This document shows positions 1 through 9,957 of a stretch of DNA of 64,000 nt, piece by piece (within the stretch, counting starts at the first letter, position 1; the number at the start of each line of letters is the position of its first letter). The stretch covers positions 10,044,001 to 10,108,000 of the forward strand of contig CM082577.2 of NCBI GenBank assembly GCA_040954595.2, in the 5' to 3' direction. A program made the translations under genes and the position numbers. The notes under the pieces were generated by a model. It had not been told where the DNA came from. It saw nothing but the letters and a program-made list of their open reading frames with translations, and did no database searches. This stretch comes from Balanoglossus misakiensis (taxonomy: Eukaryota > Hemichordata).

Positions 1-46
1 ACATTGCAAAGGGAATTTAATAATTAACTTGTACAAATTCACCATC

Positions 47-235
47 TTAAAGGGACAGAGTCTCTCTCTCGCTGCCCTTTTTCCATTCATTATATGTGAT
101 ACATGTGGATATATAGCGAATCAACGTTCGCCCACACACAACTTCCATCCGCTTGTATGAAATGAGAGTAATCGTGTCTTGTATCAAACATAATTAATAG
201 AAAATGGCAGCCAGAGAGAGACTTTGTCCCTTTAA
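47..235. mobile_element. Foldback MITE, family A, copy 1 (internally deleted)
   Basis: Begins TTAAAGGGACAGAGTC and ends with the inverted form GACTTTGTCCCTTTAA. Its interior matches the longer copies at 2026-2380 and 3103-3447, but the centre of the palindrome is missing, leaving 189 bases. The ends fit the TTAAAGGRR terminus known for Kolobok/T2-type MITEs, which duplicate TTAA. It carries no coding sequence. It lies 3' of the last exon I can place for the six-cysteine gene. Confidence 0.8.
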
Positions 236-391
236 CATGCATTTGACCTATTTGATGCGGTGTTCACTTCTCATTTTGTAACTTCAATTTTTACGTACTC
301 TATATACTCAGTAAATTTGCATTTTCCCCCAAACATTAATTACATCTGTCCATGTTGTGTTAAAACATGAAAAAAACATGTGTATCGTTAC

Positions 392-487
392 CTGCGCTGG
401 CTTTAGTTTCCTTCGCCTGCAAGATGCTCTTAGCTGGCTTTTCCTGGCGTGTGGATCCTAAGTCACTTTTCGACTGCAAATCGCGTG
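392..487 (-). CDS. Probable Lys/Ser-rich linker exon of the six-cysteine gene (phase 1-1, 96 bases)
   Basis: A pyrimidine-rich acceptor (TATTGTTCTTTTCGCAG) and a GTAACG donor bound 96 bases that are open only in the frame required by the upstream phase-1 exons. It would encode about 32 residues rich in Lys, Ser and Gln with no cysteine (e.g. RDLQSKSDLGS). Matching phase at both ends supports it; there is no homology support. No terminal exon is visible below it. Confidence 0.35.
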
Positions 488-3400
488 CTGCGAAAAGAAC
501 AATAGCAATATACAAAGATCTGTCATCTCACATCTTTGCTGTGACGTGTTTGTGATTCAACCTACAACACTAGCAATAAATGGCGAATGTTACTTTAATC
601 TCGTATTCATCCTTGTTTCTTAGTATGTCTGGGACGGACATCATTGATCTGCATATCTATCTGGCAAACTCGGCCCTCACCGCTCTCCGTTCTAATGTCA
701 AACAAACGCGAACATACCGTATCTGGTTCCACAGTCGTAGCAGTCACTGCCATAGGTACATATGCTGTAGTCAGAATTAGCGCCCCCGTCGTCACAATCT
801 CCGTCGTAGGCATAGTAACAAGTGTTCGAACACTGTCCGGAACCTGTGAAAAGAACATTTCAATTTACTGCTATGAAACAAAATCATCAAGAATCTTCTT
901 CTATTTAAAAATGCCTTTAGCTGACAATGAGAATATCTGTCTCAGTGTCTTGCGCCCTCACCGCTCTTCGTTGTTATGTCAAACAAATGCGAACATACCG
1001 TATCTGGTTCCACAGTCGGCGCAGTCACTGCCATAGGTACATATGCTGTAGTCAGAATTAGGCCCCCCATCATCACAATCTCCGTCGTTGGCCCAAGAAC
1101 AGCTGTTTGAACACTGTCCGGATGAACCTGTTAAAAGAACATTTCGTGTTACAAAATTGTCAAGAATCTTCTGTACGAAAAATGTCCGTACAATGCAGGG
1201 CGCCATCACCGTTCACACCTTTTTTTAGCCGACCCAGTCAGCTTTCACCCCAGTTACCCCTCTATAGAGGTCCAACTTTGCCGTAGAAAACAAGGGATTT
1301 GGATCAAACAATGATGGTGAAAGGGTTAACGGTAAAAAAAATAACGTGAACATACCGTATCTGGTTCCACAGTCGTAACAGTCACTGCCATAGGTACATA
1401 TGCTGTAGTCGGAATTCGGCCCCCCATCGTCACAATCTCCGTCGTAGGCATAGCTACAAGTGTTTGAACACTGTCCGGATGAAGCCTGGGATGAACCTGT
1501 TAAAAGAACATTTCGGGATACAAAATTGTCAAGAATCTTCTGTACGAAAAATGTCCGTACAATGCAGTAAGGCATAGTAACAATCGTTTGAACACTGTCC
1601 TGCTAAAAAAACAAACATTTGAATTCATGCCCATGCACTCACTGAGACTCTTCTGTAATTTTGTAATTTTGGATGAGGCACCATGACTGATACATGTTAC
1701 ATGTCTGGCGGTTCTAAGTGAACCAAGGCCAAACTTTTACTGGATGCTGCAAAAAATTGTTTGCTGTCACCTGGAAATGACAATGCCGTGGGTCACATGG
1801 CCAGATCACGTGATTCATTTGATAGGATTCAGTTGTCTCTCCTAAAAACTTTGATGTTTACCTGATCCAACGCTTCTTGCCCCACAATCGTAGCAGTCTG
1901 ATCCAAAACTACAGACGCTGTATTGAGAACCATATCCACCGTCATCACATTCGCCGTCATAGGCCCAAGAGCAGTCGTTGCCGCATCCTGAGGTTGATAA
2001 AAGGATATGGCTGCGTTCATAATGTTTAAAGGGACAAAGTCTCTCTCTCTCGCCGCCCCCTTTCTATTAATTATGTTTGATGCAAGACACTATTTATGTT
2101 ATTCTATATGTGCATATACAGTGAATCAACATTCGACCACACACAACTTCCATCCCACTTGCAGACTCAAGAGTGAAAAGCTCGCCAAAATGAATAATCG
2201 GTGTTTACCATTTATTCATTTTGGCGAGATTTTTACTCTCATATCCTACAAACGGGATGAAAGTTGTGTGTGGTCGAACGTTGACGCAGAATCAATATAT
2301 ATCTACATGTAGAATAACATAAACGGTGTCTTCATAATTAATGAACAAAAGGCAGAGAGAGAGAGACTTTGTCCCTTTAAGTAACTGATCCAGGAATTGA
2401 GATAAAAATCTTGATTCGTTTAACCACTCTGTTGTGATGAGATTGATATTTTTTGTGTACAGTTTGGTTTAAAGTGTCTTCGCCATGCGCTTGAATTTCA
2501 ATCGAAATCTCTATCGAAGGAGCATTTTCAAACATTGCCTAACGTGTCGATTAAAAAAAAAACATTTGCGCGGCGGCGAAATTTGCCGGTTTTCTGAACA
2601 CATGTCAAGTCTGGCAATTCACACTCCACACCAGGCAGTGGACCTTTGCACACGGGCCTATACTGTCCTTCATGACGCGGAACGGGCCACGTGTGTGTAT
2701 TTGCATAATCTGAGTTGACCAACATCACTCAAGCCACTGGTAAACGTCGAATTGTGCTGCTGCTCCGAGGAACTTTGTAAAATGAACCGTTTTGAAAACG
2801 TATGAAAACGTCAAAGTGGCAAGAAATCTACTGTAACCCACAGGAAAGACATCTAGACATCAGTATTAAATCTTTAGTAGCGTCTGCATTCACCTGTTAC
2901 AGGGGAAACCCTTGATCCGCAGTCGTAACAATCGCTTCCATAGGTACATATGTTGTACTGAGATCCCGCGCCGCCATCGTCGCATTCTCCATCGTAGGCC
3001 CAAGAACAGCTGTTTGAACATTCTGAGATTGATAAAGGGGAGAAAACAATAAGATTGCGTTCAGAGACGGTGAGCAGGGGGGGGGGGGGAGGTCGGGAAT
3101 GTTTAAAGGGACAAAGTCTCTCTCTCGCTGCCCTTTTTCCATAGATTATGTGTGATACAAGACACCATTTATGTTATTCTACATGTGGATATATGGTGAA
3201 TCAACGTTCGACCACACACAACTTCCATCCCGTTTGTAGGATATGAGAGTAAAATTCTTGCCAAAATGAATAAATGGTACACACCGATTATTCATTGTGT
3301 TCGAGTTTTTCATTCTCGTGTCTACAAGCGGGATGGAAGTTGTGTGTGGTCGAACATTGATTCACTATATATCCACATGTAGAATAACATAAACAGTGTC

Positions 3401-3886
3401 TTGTATCAAACATAATTAATGGAAAAGGGGCAGCGAGTGAGAGACTAAGACTATTATTGTTAAAGTTTAGCAGTTTTGGGGGGCACTTCAATACTTTGTC
3501 GATACATTCAATAGCTAGGATAAAACAGACATACTGGTACACATTTTAAATGGAAGTTAACATTTTGGTTACCTGTACCGCCAGAATATCTTGATCCACA
3601 GTCGTAGCAGTCACTTCCCAAGGTACATATGCTGTATTGAGATCCCGATCCGCCATCGTCACATTCTCCGTCGTAGGCCCAATAGCAGGAGTTTGAACAA
3701 GCTGGGGTGGGTTGAACGAATAGCAATCATTTATAGACACCTAAGTACACAGATACATACATACACACACACACACACATACACACACACACACACGCAC
3801 GCACACACACACACACATACATACACACACACGCACGCACACACACACACACACACACGCATACACGCATACATACATACATACAT

Positions 3887-3917
<31 letters not shown>

Positions 3918-6347
3918 TACATACATACATACATACATACATACATACATACATACATACATACATACATACATACATACATACATACATACATACATAC
4001 ATACATACATACATACATACATACATACATACATACATACATACATACATACATACATACATACATACATACATACATACATACATACATACATACATAC
4101 ATACATACATACATACATACATACATACATACATACATACATACATACATACATACATACATACATACATACATACATACATACATACATACATACATAC
4201 ATACATACATACATACATACATACATACATACATACATACATACATACATACATACATACATACATACATACATACATACATACATACATACAAACACAC
4301 ACACACACACACACGCGCGCGCGCGCAAACACACACATACACACACACACACAGGGAGACAGGAGTTGGTGGGCAGAGTGATCGACAAATACCCAAACAA
4401 ACATAGAAATGGTGTGATTACTTACACACATCTCTTTCGGTCTCTTCACGTTTCTAAGAGAGAATGGAAAATTTGTTACAATGAGTATAAGTGTCAACAT
4501 AAAGAACTGGCTTCTGTTGGTTTTTTCAATCATAAATCTTCCACTTTTCATCAGCAGCTACAGTAAACTCCGCAGTTGACATTTGAATTGTTTCTAATTT
4601 GTTACTTGGCAACGTCGAACACACAAAAAGGGGGCCCATTGTTGCCCTGTCGTGTCCGCAAATGCATTTTTACAGTTATGGCATGGTAACCCTTGGTTGC
4701 TATGTCTGCGTTTCCAGCCCCCAAGAAGACAACATATTGACTTATCTATACTATAGGAGTGCAACGGAACGCAGCAATGAATCAATAACAAGTACTGACT
4801 GTCGATTTATCAACGTTTGAAAATTACTCCTTAGGACCCCCTAGTGTTCCTATTAAATAAGATTAATGCAACAGTAAGAGATTTAATTTATGAAATTACT
4901 CTGTCTCCAGTTTTTCTTAAAGAATAAATTGTTTTAGATTGTTTTAAATGGAACAATAGCTTAATTAATGCAGGTAGGACAGAAGTGGGAGAGTTTGATT
5001 GATAAGTTTGATAAGTAGGACCGATGCCAACGTGAACTATGTCTATTCAAATGCCGTTCTTGTCTCCTTTTGGCAAATTTCACCTGAAGTATAATTATTT
5101 GCTTATTTATAATCTACATTACTTAACTCAATAGTTTTAGTAGCCGGTAGGTATGCGCCTTGGGTGTTTTTTTTTCATTCAGTGACACACAAAGTAATGA
5201 GGGCAAAATATCACGGCCATGACGTCATTGCCCTCAGATAGAAAGTCATGCATGCGTGCATGACCATGCCTGGGTCTCCAACCCGCAATCTACCGCTTGC
5301 GTATCAGGTACCACTCGCCACTAGGCCACGGTGCCTATCCCATTCTCAATCATTGTTATACCTCCGTGTGCATGCGCCTGGGTTCGCTTGAGTGGCTTTG
5401 GGCGTGTTTGTTACTGATTAGTTTGTTATGGTAAAAAACGAGCAGCAATAAAAGCCAGCAATCAGTGGTCAAAAACTAGTTTAAACTTTGCTGCTTTATA
5501 TTTATCTGGGTTACAGTTTGCACGGCAGTCCTATACCCATCGTTTATCTATACCACAAGGCCAAAATAAAATAATATGTGCTGTTCCGATTACCCGACCT
5601 ACCCTAATTTTAACCCGCCGACCCTGACTTTTAAGAGCTTCTTAAACCCGGGAGTAAAAATAACGATGTCAAATATACGTAATTTATGAAAATTGCGCAA
5701 ATCACGCGAGAACTATGTCGAAATCAAGCGAGAACGACGACGTCATTCTTCTTTTACGGCGGCCAGAGAAATAAAAAATGCAAAATAAACAAAAATCCCT
5801 ACCTACCTACCTACCTACATGTACCCTATATTTGAAAACCATGAAATCGGAAAAGCACATATTATATTTTGGTCCTAAGTTGACAAATGTAACTTGATTC
5901 GATAGTTTGAGACTTAATGGTTTTTCTCGCGGCCATATGAAATTTGTTCATAGCCTTGCCATACCGATAATTCCCGCCAACACTAGTCGTCAAAGCGATG
6001 AAGAACAACACGAGCCCCTTTTATACCAAACATAAAAAAACAGTGCGAAGTCCAACTAGAATTTATAGAAATTGAACAACTTTCAATGGGTATGGTTGAC
6101 ACACAATCGCAAAAATACCTTTTTAAATGTCGTCTGCGAAAATGAAAAGTGAATCTACAGGTTGTTTTGACAACATGTGTCTTAGGTACATGTACGTCTA
6201 ACTGTGATTATGGTTTACCTGTGCTGTCTTTGCCAGTTCGTTGAGTTCACTTTTGCTGAGATCTGCCTTCTTGGCTTCGGGCTTTTCAGGCTGAGCCTGA
6301 ACCAAAGCCGCGGCAGCCACAAGTGCGACAACAAACAAGCGAAACAT
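392..6347 (-). CDS. Secreted multi-module six-cysteine protein (gene model, 9 exons, 3' end off window)
   Basis: Gene model built from splice sites and frame. Exons in transcript order: 6347-6219, 4453-4426, 3701-3573, 3022-2894, 1987-1862, 1496-1356, 1127-999, 843-718, 487-392. All joins keep one reading frame of about 344 codons. Residues 1-18 form a signal peptide (MFRLFVV...ALVQA). About 34 charged residues follow, including a Lys-Arg pair (AQKREETERD) that resembles a proprotein-convertase site. Six modules come next, each with six cysteines spaced C-x3-C-x7-C-x11-C-x5-C-x2-C-G and a DGxCDDGG core. From memory, similar DGxCDDGG...DCxDCG modules occur in other invertebrates, algae and bacteria, with unknown function. 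The acidic core could bind calcium; that is a guess. I saw no stop codon, so the 3' end is probably beyond the left edge. This is not a Notch LNR: the cysteine spacing differs. Confidence 0.75.
718..843 (-). CDS. Six-cysteine module exon 6 (phase 1-1, 126 bases)
   Basis: Acceptor TTCTTTTCACAG, donor GTATGT. Encodes SGQCSNTCYYAYDGDCDDGG ... DCYDCGTRY (shown in parts). Both flanking introns still resemble those of module exon 5 but are more diverged. This is the last module visible in the window; more may lie to the left. Confidence 0.85.
999..1127 (-). CDS. Six-cysteine module exon 5 (phase 1-1, 129 bases)
   Basis: Acceptor TTCTTTTAACAG, donor GTATGT. Encodes SSGQCSNSCSWANDGDCDDGG ... DCADCGTRY (shown in parts). 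The intron sequence 5' of this exon is nearly identical for about 65 bases to that of the preceding exon, so the two arose by a recent segmental duplication that included intron sequence. Confidence 0.85.
1356..1496 (-). CDS. Six-cysteine module exon 4 (phase 1-1, 141 bases)
   Basis: Acceptor TTCTTTTAACAG, donor GTATGT. Encodes the longest lead-in (SSQASSGQ) before the first cysteine, then CSNTCSYAYDGDCDDGG ... DCYDCGTRY. With the next two exons it forms a closely related trio (GPNSDY or GANSDY segment, Asp before the third cysteine). Its lead-in contains a duplicated Ser-Ser-x block relative to the next exon. Confidence 0.85.
1571..1609 (-). pseudogene. Truncated module-exon relic
   Basis: A 39-base piece that matches the 5' part of the module exons (GQCSNDCYYA) and then breaks into sequence otherwise found in the introns of the neighbouring copies. 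The preceding bases do not form a good acceptor and there is no donor. It is the scar of a deletion or unequal exchange in the array. Confidence 0.6.
1862..1987 (-). CDS. Six-cysteine module exon 3 (phase 1-1, 126 bases)
   Basis: Acceptor TTTTATCAACCTCAG, donor GTAAAC. Encodes CGNDCSWAYDGECDDGG ... DCYDCGA and the linker RSVGS. This is the most diverged of the six modules (CGND instead of CSNS), but all six cysteines and their spacing are kept. A complete 355-base MITE starts 39 bases upstream in the preceding intron. Confidence 0.85.
2026..2380. mobile_element. Foldback MITE, family A, copy 2 (full length)
   Basis: 355 bases that read almost as one long inverted repeat. Two arms of about 165 bases, each starting TTAAAGGGACAAAGTC, meet at an asymmetric centre flanked by AAAATGAATAA and its complement. 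TTAA lies at both ends. Lies in an intron of the six-cysteine gene. If retained in RNA it would fold into a long hairpin. Confidence 0.9.
2894..3022 (-). CDS. Six-cysteine module exon 2 (phase 1-1, 129 bases)
   Basis: Acceptor TTTATCAATCTCAG, donor GTGAAT. Encodes CSNSCSWAYDGECDDGG ... DCYDCGS and a short linker ending SPVT. A family-A MITE begins about 80 bases upstream in the preceding intron, in the same place as at the next module exon, which indicates the exon, intron and MITE were copied together. Confidence 0.85.
3103..3447. mobile_element. Foldback MITE, family A, copy 3 (3' end lost)
   Basis: Left end TTAAAGGGACAAAGTC is intact and both arms of the palindrome can be followed. The right end decays after GTGAGAGACT and lacks the final TTAA. 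Preceded by a run of 12 G. Sits upstream of a module exon in the same relative place as copy 2. Confidence 0.85.
3573..3701 (-). CDS. Six-cysteine module exon 1 (phase 1-1, 129 bases)
   Basis: Acceptor CAACCCACCCCAG, donor GTAACC. One full module (CSNSCYWAYDGECDDGG ... DCYDCG) is followed by the linker SRYSGGTG. Joined to the 28-base exon, the split codon reads Ser directly before the first cysteine. It groups with the next two modules: they share the GSQY segment before the fourth cysteine and an acidic Glu before the third. Confidence 0.85.
3757..4352. repeat. Compound (CA)n and (CATA)n microsatellite
   Basis: A (CA)n tract with GC interruptions leads into about 105 units of CATA (roughly 3866-4292), then (CA)n and (GC)n. 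It lies in the intron between exon 2 and the first module exon. The long open frames across it (Tyr-Ile-His-Thr or Met-Tyr-Val-Cys repeats) are artefacts. Confidence 0.97.
4426..4453 (-). CDS. Exon 2 of the six-cysteine gene: 28-base exon with a Lys-Arg site
   Basis: The acceptor is CCATTCTCTCTTAG and the donor a perfect GTAAGT. Exactly 28 bases lie between them, starting in phase 0 and ending in phase 1. That is the step needed between the phase-0 end of exon 1 and the phase-1 start of the module exons. It encodes KREETERDV plus one base. The Lys-Arg suggests removal of the pro-region. Very short exons can be skipped or misplaced, so RNA evidence would settle it. Confidence 0.6.
5168..5340 (-). 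mobile_element. tRNA-derived SINE
   Basis: On the minus strand the head has a Pol III A box, TGGCCTAGTGG, at 5328-5318 and a near-match B box, GGTTGGAGACC, at 5283-5273 (35 bases apart, normal for tRNA). About 90 bases of non-tRNA body follow and end in A9 (5176-5168). The layout is that of a tRNA-headed SINE. It lies in intron 1 of the six-cysteine gene, in the same orientation as the gene. Confidence 0.6.
6219..6347 (-). CDS. Exon 1 of the six-cysteine gene: signal peptide and start of pro-region
   Basis: Encodes 43 residues from ATG at 6347 to a CAG|GTAAAC donor, phase 0. The N-terminus is MFRLFVVALVAAAALVQA, a textbook signal peptide with cleavage predicted after VQA. A hydrophilic stretch rich in Lys, Glu and Ala follows (QPEKPEAKKADLSKSELNEL...), probably helical. 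A TATA-like box lies 64 bases upstream of the ATG and a CCAAT box about 40 bases farther up, which supports this start. The next exon is 1.8 kb away and joins in frame. Confidence 0.7.
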
Positions 6348-6410
6348 GTTGGAAACGTCTCAGTGTACCTGAAGTGGCGGAGGTTAAAGAAACCTATGCG
6401 ACAAAACAGC

Positions 6411-6462
6411 TCCTTATATTACACCAGTGTCCCAAAATAATTTCAGAATGATTCCCGATTGG
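6411..6462 (-). promoter_or_regulatory. Core promoter of the six-cysteine gene (TATA and CCAAT)
   Basis: On the minus strand TATAAGGA lies at 6418-6411 and CCAAT at 6462-6458, a normal spacing of about 40 bases. A start of transcription near 6385 would leave a 5' leader of about 38 bases before the ATG at 6347. Confidence 0.55.
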
Positions 6463-6643
6463 TGGGAAGTCTTGCGGTAACAATCACGTGTCATGGCAGC
6501 TCGACGTTGATTGGTCGAACATACTAGTAATTGCACGCATTATCATGCATCTGTTTTTTGGTGACTTGGCAACGGTAATCAATCGCGCACCCACGCTCGT
6601 GGGCAGCACTGTATAGATCACGTACTGGTCAGTGGTTCTGGCG

Positions 6644-6670
6644 AGACAGACAGACAGACAGACAGACAGA
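6644..6670. repeat. (GACA)n microsatellite
   Basis: Perfect GACA tandem, about seven units, upstream of the six-cysteine gene promoter. Confidence 0.9.
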
Positions 6671-6903
6671 GTCATAGACAGAGCCAGTGCTAAATGCACA
6701 ATCATGGCAGATTTAGTGAGCATGTGCAGATTAATTTGATCGCGTAGGCCGGTGTGGCCACGTTGGTGAGAAATAATTGAAGAGCAGCAGAGGAAAACAT
6801 AAAATATTTAGCAATCATCATTTGAAACTTATAACTAGAGATATGAATGGTTTCATTGAATGACTCAATTAGTTATGGGAAATCGTTATTGAGATGTAAA
6901 AGT

Positions 6904-6904
<1 letters not shown>

Positions 6905-6973
<69 letters not shown>
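6905..6973. repeat. (AC)n microsatellite
   Basis: Uninterrupted AC dinucleotide tract of about 34 units. Confidence 0.97.
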
Positions 6974-6976
<3 letters not shown>

Positions 6977-7007
6977 CCATTCGGCATATACCAACAGTGA
7001 CTAGTGG

Positions 7008-7085
7008 TCTAGCCCGTCTGTATAGTGGCGGGTACAACGCTAGGACATGCTACAATGTCCGCGGGGACTTCAAGAGGCGTTGAAA
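7008..7085 (+). repeat. Possible degenerate tRNA-like SINE head
   Basis: TGTATAGTGGCGGG resembles the A-box region of tRNA-Asp/Gly genes, and GGACAT/ATGTCC can pair as an anticodon-like stem. The B-box position reads GCGGGGACTTCAAG, which is degenerate. It follows directly on an (AC)n tract. The support is weak. Confidence 0.25.
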
Positions 7086-9553
7086 GCTCATGGTTGTTAA
7101 TTTTGCTTGCATGACTGAGAGAAAAGTGCTTTGGACGCTGCTAGCTGCAACGTCGATGATATGACACAGTAGAAAGACAGGTTTATTCGTTCGAACCCGG
7201 ATCATCGATATTGATTTGCGAGCGTAGTTAAGGGATATCGAATGTGCGTGGGTGCATATGATATGCTGGTCCCCCTGACCTCTAAAATGCCCACAAAGAA
7301 GTGTTGTTTGAAATCGGTGAAGTGAAATCCAAGCACTCGGAAAGCGTAGGAGTAGAGATACCTTACCGCCAGCACGACGAAAGATCGTACCGAAGAGAAA
7401 TGCGTTACGCTTTTGACCCCGACCTGAACTGTGGCAGTTTATTATTGACTTTTGTCCGCACGAAGAATTGTACCAGTCTTGAGATTAATTTATCAAAGGA
7501 AAAGTAAATGCTGAGAGTAAACAGAAATGGCATCCACTATATGCCACCTGTTTTGTCAAAGAATTTGGATTTGAAATGGCAATTTTGGTTTTAAAAAAAT
7601 AGTTATTAAAGTTAAAATGTTCTTGGCAACAGTGTTTGCGATTTCGTTTGGGACTTTTATTACGCGTTCGTGATCTGGAGGTTGTTTGGAACACATTACT
7701 GAAATTAATGGATTTTGGAACGGTTCCAGGATTGTCGTACAGTAGAGAGGGTTACATGTCACGCATACAAGGGACCATCACCAGAGATCGATTTTCAGAA
7801 AAACGATAGCCCTCCAATCGTTCCAATTCTTGCTGAATTAAAGCGCGCTGGGAGTCTTTTCACGAGAGTGAAAAAAAACACCGTCAAAGTGAATAATCGG
7901 TCTCTACCATTTATTCATTTAGTCTCATATCACACAAGCGGGATGGAAGTTGTGTGAGGTAGAACGTTCATTCGCTACATATACACATGCGCATTAACAT
8001 AAACGGTGTCTTGTATCAAACATAATTAATGGAAAAGGGACAGCGAGAGAGAGACTTTGTTCCCTTGAGACTTTGATTTTCAAGGTGTATGCTACCTTAA
8101 AGGGACAACACCACAATGTTATTACATGTAATTTGGGTTGCATTTCATTTCCTTATTTTCAGCCCACCAAAATCATCGGCTGAATTCATGCCCTGTGCAG
8201 GAACTCAACCACAAATACTTCTAAACATTTTAATTTTTGGGTCCGTACCAAAATTGGTGGTTTGTCTGTTTACAAGGTGTGAGTTGAGTTGCAACAATTT
8301 GGGATTCATTATATTTCTGTGAGCAGAACAACATAAATAGTGTCTCAGAGAAAGTAAAAGTAATCAAGCTAACTCAAGTAAAGATATCACAGAATATACA
8401 AATCACATAAAAAAACTTGATATTGTGGCAACTATAGTCTAGATATTTACAGCCATAGCCAGAAACTGTGCAGAGTCACACCTGTTTGGGTCTGTTGGTA
8501 TTGTTAAATCTTCCCGACGCTACTTATCTTTGAGGTTAAAAAGTTATTGACTAACCCAGTTGTTCTGCTTCAGTGAATGTCACGAAACACAGTGTTGTTT
8601 GTCACTCAATACTTGTAAACCCGAGGGCAAATATTTAGCGTACATGTACATGTAGGTGCATGTATAGATCACCCTCTCACTCCACGTCCTGACCATACAT
8701 GTATCTCACAGTAAATTCTTTCACTTTCGATCTGAATCCCCTCTTTCTTGCGAATTTGGGTTTATGAGCATCGGTGACGTTGCCAAGTATCGTACTTTAA
8801 CCTGCAACCGGTAGATGACCAAAGTGTTTAAAGGGGCAGAGTTGTTTATACTGCACATGTGCAAAGTTTCTGTTTATAAACACACCGTCAGCATTGTCGC
8901 CACTGTTCAGGGAGACCCTGCCAAAGGATTGAGATAAAATTTAACAAACACTTTGTTTGTCACGATGTACATCACTGTAGATGTACATTTTACTGTAGTG
9001 CCGTAATACTTTCCTTCCCCTGGCTAACAATTATAAATATTCCAACTTTTAGAGCAGCCAGCGACCCCAAAACCAAATGGTGTGTAACCAAGTCACGATT
9101 TACCCAGCCAAGGATGTCCAACTCGTGATTGCCTGTTTTGTACCAGTAAACACGATTTGTTTGAATAATGGTTTGTGACTAAGTTACTTTCCTTGGCCGA
9201 ATTTATGGACGAAATGGGTCAAAGAACCTGGTGTTCCACATAGAGTGTGTTCCACATCGAACAATAAAAATATACGGTTTACTGAACATACCGTGAACCA
9301 AACTCCATTGACCAGTACACACTAATTTCTGATGCGGGTACCTAATTTGCATGCATAATGAGGATTCTCAACCTCGTTATCGTACAGGGCTCACAAGTGA
9401 CCGGCCGTTGACCTGTTTCTTTAAAATAGAGATTTTCGCTAACACGCTTTTTCTGCTCAGATGTAGTCTCGGTTACCCTGACCCATGCATGATGGTCGAT
9501 ATTTGTGACATTTGATATTATGATATGACGATATAATAGAAAACTATTCACCA

Positions 9554-9556
<3 letters not shown>
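7086..9556. other. Intergenic, no gene seen
   Basis: Holds MITE copy 4, a solo TTAAAGGGACAAC end near 8095 without a visible partner, and several TACATGTA palindromes near 8641-8705. Open frames are all under 100 codons and look random. Confidence 0.6.
7866..8067. mobile_element. Foldback MITE, family A, copy 4 (right half only)
   Basis: Contains the palindrome centre and the right arm of family A (GGGATGGAAGTTGTGTG ... GAGAGACTTTGTTCCCTTGA). The left arm is missing and the terminal TTAA has mutated to TTGA. It is outside the gene, between the six-cysteine gene and the IFIT-like gene. Confidence 0.8.
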
Positions 9557-9615
<59 letters not shown>

Positions 9616-9620
9616 CCCCC
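9557..9620. repeat. (CT)n microsatellite with C run
   Basis: About 28 CT units followed by eight C. Confidence 0.97.
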
Positions 9621-9927
9621 CACTGGCACTCCCCCTCTCTCTCTCGTTGATACGACTTTGATGACCCCGATGTTTTTTACAAGACCAGACCTACATTACA
9701 TGTGTAAGCACTGTTTTCTATAAATGGTCAGTTGTATTTAATTCCAGACTTGAATGCGAATAACTCTGGTCAGTGCACATGACTTACAGGACCTCTCTGT
9801 GGCTCCATTTTTATGTAAACAAAATATATGGTCTGTCGGGCACGACACCAACTTTCTTCTTCTTTATGACACCACAACACTTAAATGTGATGCATGGTTA
9901 CCAGAGATTCACCGTTGCCAAGACTTC

Positions 9928-9957
9928 ACACACACACACACACACCCACACACACAC
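9928..9957. repeat. (CA)n microsatellite
   Basis: Short CA tract directly abutting the left arm of the inverted repeat pair. Confidence 0.9.

Noticed and set aside
392-3701. Six-cysteine modules as Notch-type LNR repeats
   Set aside because: Both have Asp-rich cores and six cysteines, but the spacing C-x3-C-x7-C-x11-C-x5-C-x2-C does not fit the LNR pattern.
3591-4551. Open frames up to 274 codons across the CATA tract
   Set aside because: They consist of four-residue repeats produced by a tetranucleotide microsatellite in every frame; not genes. The same holds for 11859-12199, 15894-16505, 52466-52711 and 56663-57206.
8095-8110. TTAAAGGGACAAC as a further MITE end
   Set aside because: No inverted partner could be found nearby; it may be a solo end or chance.
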